Of a stretch of DNA of 64,000 bases, positions 57,727 to 64,000 are shown one piece after another (the first letter of the stretch is position 1; every line of letters begins with the position of its first letter). Location of the stretch: contig OZ024869.1 of NCBI GenBank assembly GCA_964017185.1, forward strand, positions 84,501 through 148,500, in the 5' to 3' direction. The position numbers and the translations under genes were made by a program. A model generated the notes under the pieces. The model did no database searches. It had not been told where the DNA came from and saw only the letters and a list, made by a program, of their open reading frames with translations. This DNA comes from Rugalucina vietnamica. Its lineage: Eukaryota; Mollusca; Bivalvia; Lucinida; Lucinidae.

Positions 57727-60700
57727 ATGCTAAGTTTTTAACCCAATTGATTGATAACTATGCTACCTTCTTTAATTGCACGCCGGTGGGTCGGCGTTTA
57801 GCTCTATGATGGCCTCGACTTATACCTATTCATTTTAGTTTGGTGGGGCTAGGCTTCTTGTCTGCAGCTTTCCCACCGGGGCTCAACTGGTGTTTTTGTT
57901 TTTCTCAGAATTTCAGTAAGGTATTCGGCGCCCAGAGATCTTCATCTTCGGGCAGATATCTGAATCTGCTAGTCCTCGTCTTTAATTTATCATGGCGGTT
58001 ATCATGATTTAGTTGTTTGTCCTTGATGATTCATTGACTAGTTCATCACGAGGACCGAACATTTACCTAAATGTTGTGAACCAAAGCAGAAAACTGTAAG
58101 GTTAAGGCCCTGTAAAACCTTATGTACGTTTTCATCTTTTTATAAAAGTTCGGGTAACTGAGTGGCCGCCTATTGGGAAATAGCTGCTCACTCGGCTTAC
58201 GATGCGTTTTTTTAAGTATAAGTACCTAATTGTCAATTTAGCTTTCCGTGATACATGTTGGTATCTGTGTCTGATAAACAGTTTTCCTTATTTATTGACT
58301 ATAATGTGTGTATAAGTGAACCACTTTAGAAGCTGAGGGCGAGGTTTAGGTCCTGTCAAACTGGTTTAAGCCCCCAGTAATTTTATACTACTTGTCGTTC
58401 TAAGGCAACGCTTCGGTTTTGGTTATATTTATTTGATGCTTTGTACTGTTTTAAATTTGTATACGTTTTCATAGTTTAAGTTGAGTGACTAAATGGCGGC
58501 CTATTGCGAAATAGCTGCTCAATCGGCTTACGGTATGTTTTCTAAGTGTAAGTACCTAATTGTCAATAATTGTCAATTAATGTTTTTCCGAACTCGGTTT
58601 TTGGAGTGGGAATTTCTCTCTGATTGCGCCTTTTCCTTATCATTGCCTCCTTGTACCTTTTTAAGCCTGCTTGTAATTTTACATTACTGAGCGTTCCAAT
58701 GTGATACTTCTGTGGTGGTGCTTACTGTTTTATGCCGTGGTGTTGAATTTTGCGCTGTTTGCACCTTGTGTGCAGCTTCATATTTAAGTCAACTTTGGGT
58801 AACTGAGTGGCAAACTACTGGGAAAGTAGCTGCTCACTTATGATATGTTTTCTTAGAATAAGTACCTGATTGTTAATTAAGTTTTTTCCACGCTAGTTTA
58901 TTGGAGTGGGATATTCTTTCTGATGGCACCATTTCCTGATCATTGCCTACTTCTTGTCTGTTGCTTGGCCCACCGGGGTTCATCTGGTGATTTTCTTTTG
59001 CTCCGGAGTAAGTTATTGAGCGCCCAGGGATCTCCATCGTCGGGCAGCTTACTCATTCTGTGAGTCCTCATTTTTGGTTCATCATGAAATTTATCATGAT
59101 TTATTTGTTTGTCCATGATGATTCATTGACTAGTTAGAAATTCACTACGAGGAACGAACCACTAACTAAATATTATGAACCAATGCAGAAGCTGAGGGTG
59201 AGGTTAGGATCATGTAAACCGGTTTAAGCCCGCCAGTAATTTTATATTACTGGTCGTTCCAAGGCGACACTTCTGTGGTGGTTCTTATTGTTTTATGTCT
59301 TGGTGTTTCAAATTTTGTGCTGTTGGCACCGTATGTACGTTATCTAATTTTAGTTAAGTTTAGGTTACTGAGTGACCACCTATTGGGAAAATAGCTGCGC
59401 ATTCGGCTTACTAAATGTTTTCATGGTAATAGTGCCTTAGTGTTAGTTTGGTTTTTTCCCGCCTCGGTTTTTGGAGTGGGAGTCTTTTTTCTGATTGCGC
59501 CTTTTCCTGATCGTTGCCTACTTGTACCTTTTTACCTTTTTATCCATTGTTATGCTCATATATGTCATTGCCTCGTTGTAACCGTCATTACCCATTTTTA
59601 ACCATCGCTAAGTTAAAACAACATTACTCAGAGAGTTATTGAATCTTTACTTGCAAAGAAAGTTTTCCTGTGCTCTATCATAAAGCAAACACAAACGCAA
59701 TGATATGTTTCCCATATACTTGTACATTTCGTGCCATATATAGCTAATTTGAAATCCTACGTATGTTTTATAAAGTGTTGGATTGCAATGATTCAAAACA
59801 TGAAGTGCAGCAACCCTTGCATGTATTTGACTTCTGCAAAATAAACTCATATTTGCATAGGTGTCAATGACTCAAATGGTTTGTTAGAATTCTCGTATAA
59901 GCTCTTTTTAGGTATACAAAATGTATATACTCAATATAATGACACAAATCAGATTCTGGAATCAGACGACCAGAGGATATACCATACTGATAACTGATGA
60001 TCTGGTAAAATAATGCAATAATAACGCCGTCGAAATATTCCACCCACGTAGACATATTTAGATTAATTTTAAATTCATTACAAAATTCCAGGAGCTCTGA
60101 CAAGTTCTTCTGATTGAAGTTTTATGAATCTGCTTTGAAAATCAATACACGCACTTAGCACTTCGTCACTTAGCAGAATCTCTAGATGCGGTAGGCCTAC
60201 CAGGCAAGTTAAATATTGAGAAAAAAAAACTTGGATTTTAATGGCGTTGCCTATGCAATATTATGAAAAACATACCGCAAAATTTGTTGCTTATGAGAGC
60301 GAGAGCAATGAAAATAAAAGTTCATATGGAGAATCCTCTAGGTCAGGTGTACATCAATTAAAATATGGAAACAAAATAACATGAACATCGCTAGATTTAA
60401 AACATTAAGAAGTCAATGGTATTCTACGTTCGTAAGTATATGTCTTTAAATACACTTAATGGAATTACTGAAAGACCGAAATTTAACAACGGCATTTCCT
60501 ATATGTGATGCACAAGGGCGTTAATAGTCGTCGCTTCAAAATAAAGCGTCAGGAATAAAAGAGTTATCGAGCTTATCCCTCCACACTTACTCCCATTCAT
60601 TCAAATATACTTTTATACACAAATTACAGTCAAAGGGGTAGGAGTTACTTTACTTATGGGCTTTATTATAGTATAATTCTAACCATTGTATAGAGTATTA

Positions 60701-60930
60701 GTATTTGTTCGATATACATTTCTATGATAGTAGTCATTTGGAATTGCAGAACCCTCACAAGAGTATATCAATGATACCGATTTAATTGACTCCTAATAAA
60801 CAGTTGGCCTTGAAGCCAAAGAGTCCATTAAGTCTTATCCTGACGAAGCATTAGCCGAATTCTATGCAATGACAAGTTCTTTCGATTGAAGTAATTTTGC
60901 AAAATCAATATCTGTCAACAACTTTATTAT
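57480..60930. repeat. Local repeat: GACAAGTTCT...GATTGAAG block, three copies
   Basis: CTCTGACAAGTTCTnnTGATTGAAGTTTTATG occurs near 57487 and 60094, and a shorter GACAAGTTCTTTCGATTGAAG near 60869, the first two followed by TTTGAAAATCAAT and a CACTT..TAGCAGA block. A similar TGCTCTGACAAG block is found at 50330 and 55090. Confidence 0.6.
57727..59533 (+). mobile_element. Cluster of four Penelope-like 3' copies, head to tail
   Basis: 57727-58240 (from the RT stop region onward, terminus lost), 58317-58661 (ends CTCCTTGTACCTTTTT), 58662-58952 (ends GCCTACTT) and 58953-59533 (ends CTACTTGTACCTTTTT). All share orientation; divergence differs between them, so they are serial or nested insertions. 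Confidence 0.85.
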
Positions 60931-61087
60931 TTTGTTCAAATGTAGAATTAGAATCAGTGTTTCTCGAATAAACTGGTTTAGAAAGCAAATATCAAGTTTG
61001 TTCAATACTACATATAGGCAATCTGCAGCACTGTGCGTCTTTATTATCTATTAATAACGAGGTTTAGATGACAGACGACATATAAAA
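59540..61087. other. No gene recognised
   Basis: AT-rich; short frames only. Contains two of the three 57.5-60.9 kb repeat blocks. Confidence 0.4.
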
Positions 61088-61400
61088 GAAGACAATGATC
61101 AGAAAATGGCGCAATTAGAAAGACATTCCCACTAAAAAAAACCGAGGTGGGAGAAGCCTAAATTAACAATCAGGTACATAGTACTTATACTAAAAATCTT
61201 ACCGTAAGCCAATTAAAGAGCTATTTCTCAATAGACGGACAATCAGTTACCCAAACTTAACTTAAAACATGAAAACACGCATAAGGTGCAAACAGCACAA
61301 ATTCAATACCAACACATAAAACAATAAGAACCACTACAGAAGTAAAGCCTTGGAACGATCAGTAATATAAAATTTCAGGCGGGCTTAAACTAGCTTTCAT
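61088..61400 (-). mobile_element. Penelope-like retroelement, older 3' fragment
   Basis: GACAATGATCAGAAAATGGC to GGCGGGCTTAAACTAGC. Hairpin decayed. Confidence 0.82.
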
Positions 61401-61479
61401 AGTTTTCTTGTCATAATATACTGTGAGTCGGTGTACGGAACTTCAAATAAAAATGGTTTTAATGGCTCCTCGATGACCA

Positions 61480-61605
61480 AACAACTAACTTTAATGTTGT
61501 GAACCACTGCAGAAGATGAGAGTGATGTTAGGCGCCTGTAAAATCGATTTAAGCCCCCTATTACTTTTATTACTGATCGATCCAAGGTGATATTATATGG
61601 TTTTA
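61480..61605 (+). mobile_element. Penelope-like retroelement, internal fragment
   Basis: AACAACTAACTTTAATGTTG, GCAGAAGATGAGAGTGATGT, AAATCGATTTAAGC. Opposite strand to the previous fragment; 3' part absent. Confidence 0.75.
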
Positions 61606-61881
61606 AGGACGTTAGGTAAATGGCTTCTTCGTTAACCGAACCTTTCCATAGTTTCTGATAACGTAGTTTCCTAGCTTGACTCGGATTCGGTTTGTCAGCG
61701 CTTTTGAGCGTTGTGTTAAGTGCCTATGGTTTGACGATGTTGTAATTTGTACCCAGGAGAATCTATCAGAAATAAATTGGCACATACTACAAACAATAAG
61801 AAAAACATTTCTTTTGAAATCCTTTTCTGATAACTTGAGGCTGAGGTGGGAATAAATATCACACATCTGGCCTACCAAGTA

Positions 61882-63437
61882 CATGGCTACCAAACACTTT
61901 AATGCGTAACCGCCGGTTAAGAATAGACATCCGATTCACGTCCTTCCGGTTTTGCGGGTGAGGTGCAACAAAATGTAAACAAAACATACACTACTCGGAT
62001 CGATCGATAATTATTTTGTAGTACAGAACGGTATCAAAAATCTAAGAATTCTATTTTGTCACTTATTTACCATTGTTAGACAGCACCAAAACAGTTTGCA
62101 ACATTACTTGATGTTTTTGGGGGTTATTTGTTCCCTCCTTCGAAACATGTGTTTCAACACGGCCAAGAACGGCAAAATACAACTAAAAATTGGGCAATTC
62201 GCTGTTAAATATGATGTTTTTGCGAATGTTCCGCGACAAATTTGTAGTTATATATTAAATAAATTACAACTGATGTCTGCCACAGTATTCACTTTTCTTA
62301 AGGTTCAACATTTATTTTTCGAAAGGAAGAAAAAAATGGTTAAGCATTTAATCATTGAAATAAGAAGGATTTATTTCAAGATATGTTTGAAAATCTCTGC
62401 CTGTTTTATGATATTTAACATTTTCTGTACAGCATTTTAGATGAAAGCAAACAAAAAAAAAAAAAGCAAATTACAGTATTCACAATGTTTTAAAGTTTTT
62501 TTTATCATAAACAGGAATACCATACATGTGAATTACAGTGTTTTGTATTGCATGTTTGTTGCAAAAATATTTGTATTTTGATATATACCAAGTATTCTCA
62601 CTGCAAACATCACAAATAAACCAATTTTGGATTTTTTTTTTCATTTTCCTTGAGAGGGGTTGGGTATATGTAATAACTGGGTTAATTATTTTTAACATGA
62701 TCACTCACTAAAACCATGAGCAAAAGGAAAACCAAGGTATATTTAAGGCTTTTGTATATACAGATTCTCGTTTGTTTGTTTTTTCTTGCACACCACTGTA
62801 AGCCAAAAACCCTTCAATAAAACTTGATTTGTAGAGGTAAAAACCATACAAAGATGACGAGACACTGTGATAATTAAATTGTTAAACGTAGAACTCGAGA
62901 GAGAAACTAAAATACAGGTGCTCTTAATGTCGATTATTATGCTATCATTCTAATGATTAAATGCGTGACCGAAATTTTGACACAGCTTTTAGCCACATTC
63001 ATAGAATGCAGCGGTCATGTCAAGAAAAGTGTTCACAGAACTTATACAATGTTAAAATCATCTGTTCGCTGCCTTGCCGTCCGTTTATAAAAACGCAATT
63101 ATAATAAGCGAGGATTTAAAAATATCCCTATGACTGACCCACATTTTCTTCTTGTAGAATGCAATCTCAACATGCATTTCGGAGGAGGGAATAAAAATCA
63201 CGATTATAAGGAGACAAATCTGGAAATCCTTTGCGATACGATAAGATCAATTTATAACTAACAAAATTGCATTGAGAAAATTTTAATAACTTTCTCCAGG
63301 TGAAAATAAATTACTTGGAAACGCGAGCTGCGAAAGTTTGTTTACCTTTTACTGCACCTCACACGCAAAACCGGAAGGACGTGAATCGGATTTCTTTTCT
63401 TAACCGCGGTTACGCATTTGACTGTTTGGTAGCCGTG
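61882..63437. mobile_element. 1,556-bp DNA transposon with ~95-bp TIRs and 5-bp target duplication
   Basis: Left end CATGGCTACCAAACACTTTA, right end complement CACGGCTACCAAACAGTCAA; both continue through AATGCGTAACCG and ATCCGATTCACGTCCTTCCG into TTTTGCG and GAGGTGCA. Flanked by AAGTA at 61877-61881 and 63438-63442. The interior is AT-rich with no recognisable transposase; the longest frame (62096-62440, 114 codons) is basic and hydrophobic and matches nothing known to me. The superfamily is not assigned. Confidence 0.85.
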
Positions 63438-63550
63438 AAGTAACAATGTTTCAAATCCCTTATGGTTACACTTCAGACTGAATTTCTGCGTTTGATGTAA
63501 TAATCTCGCTTATTTATTGCTTAGTGCTGGCATTTCCACATACATACGAA

Positions 63551-63924
63551 CAACTAACTAAATGTTGTGAACCACTGAAGAAGATAAGGATGAGGTTATG
63601 CGCCTGTAAAACCGGTTTAAGCCCCCAGTAATTTTATATTACTGTTCTTTACAAGGCGATACTTCTGTTGTGGTTCTAATTGTTTTGTGTTTTGGAGTTT
63701 AAATTTGTGCTCTTTGGGCCTTTTGACGTTTTCATATTTTTAGTTAAGTTCGGTAACTGAGTGGCCGACTATTGGGCAATAGCTGCTCACTCGGCTTACG
63801 ATATATTCTCTTGGTATAAGTACCTAACAGACATTTTAGTCTTTTTTCCACCCCTCGGTTTGTGGAGTGGGAATTTCTTTCTGATTGCGCCATTTCCTGA
63901 TCATTGCCTTTCTGTACCTTTTTT
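63551..63924 (+). mobile_element. Penelope-like retroelement, 5'-truncated 3' copy
   Basis: AACTAACTAAATGTTGTGAA to CTTTCTGTACCTTTTTTT. AAACCGGTTT and T/A-type hairpin (CAGTAAT-TTTAT-ATTACTG). Confidence 0.9.
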
Positions 63925-64000
63925 TGATCTAATGGCGCATAAAATACATATTCGAAACCTATCTGTCAGGAAAGCAACCAATCAGTAGTCAGTGATAATC

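Noticed and set aside
62096-62440. 114-codon ORF as the transposase of the 61.9-kb element
   Set aside because: Too short, no DDE or other catalytic pattern, and AT-rich composition makes chance frames likely.

Overview
The window looks like AT-rich, repeat-laden nuclear DNA of an invertebrate animal, most likely a mollusc. That rests on an animal AMPA-type glutamate receptor with short exons, several tRNA-headed SINE types, a BEL/Pao element, many copies of one Penelope-like retroelement and many foldback/MITE elements. The species cannot be named from sequence alone.

Host gene (about 3.7-23.9 kb, minus strand). Fifteen exons can be joined in phase into roughly 813 residues of an AMPA-type ionotropic glutamate receptor: most of the amino-terminal domain, S1, M1, pore loop, M3, S2, M4 and the start of the cytoplasmic tail. 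The signal-peptide exon(s) lie above 23.9 kb or outside the window, and the final exon below 3.7 kb was not found. Ligand-contact residues are largely kept, but the pore Q/R/N site is leucine, and the flip/flop cassette exists as one exon only. Ligand-binding and membrane exons sit close together. The amino-terminal-domain introns are inflated by mobile DNA, including a BEL/Pao element (about 14.0-18.7 kb) and a DNA transposon (19.8-21.7 kb) with a retroelement nested in it.

The BEL/Pao copy is incomplete but young-looking (identical 114-bp end repeats). It carries an extra 300-codon ORF with two C2H2-like zinc fingers and an acidic region between integrase and the 3' LTR.

Remaining 40 kb (24-64 kb). 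No convincing host gene was seen. It is a mosaic of (i) about 30 fragments of one Penelope-like retroelement, nearly all ending at the same 3' sequence, with one long copy at 46.8-48.9 kb holding a 499-codon reverse transcriptase ORF; (ii) foldback and MITE elements at 1.2, 29.4, 31.4, 34.8, 36.3, 49.6, 50.5 and 53.6 kb, and a 1,556-bp element with long TIRs and 5-bp target duplications at 61.9-63.4 kb; (iii) ancient local segmental duplications (24.7-34.4 kb, 50.3-56.3 kb, 57.5-60.9 kb); and (iv) microsatellites. The dispersed retroelement copies form a natural alignment. Their 3' untranslated region keeps a hairpin and a nearby palindrome through paired base changes, which is the strongest hint here of an uncharacterised functional RNA structure.
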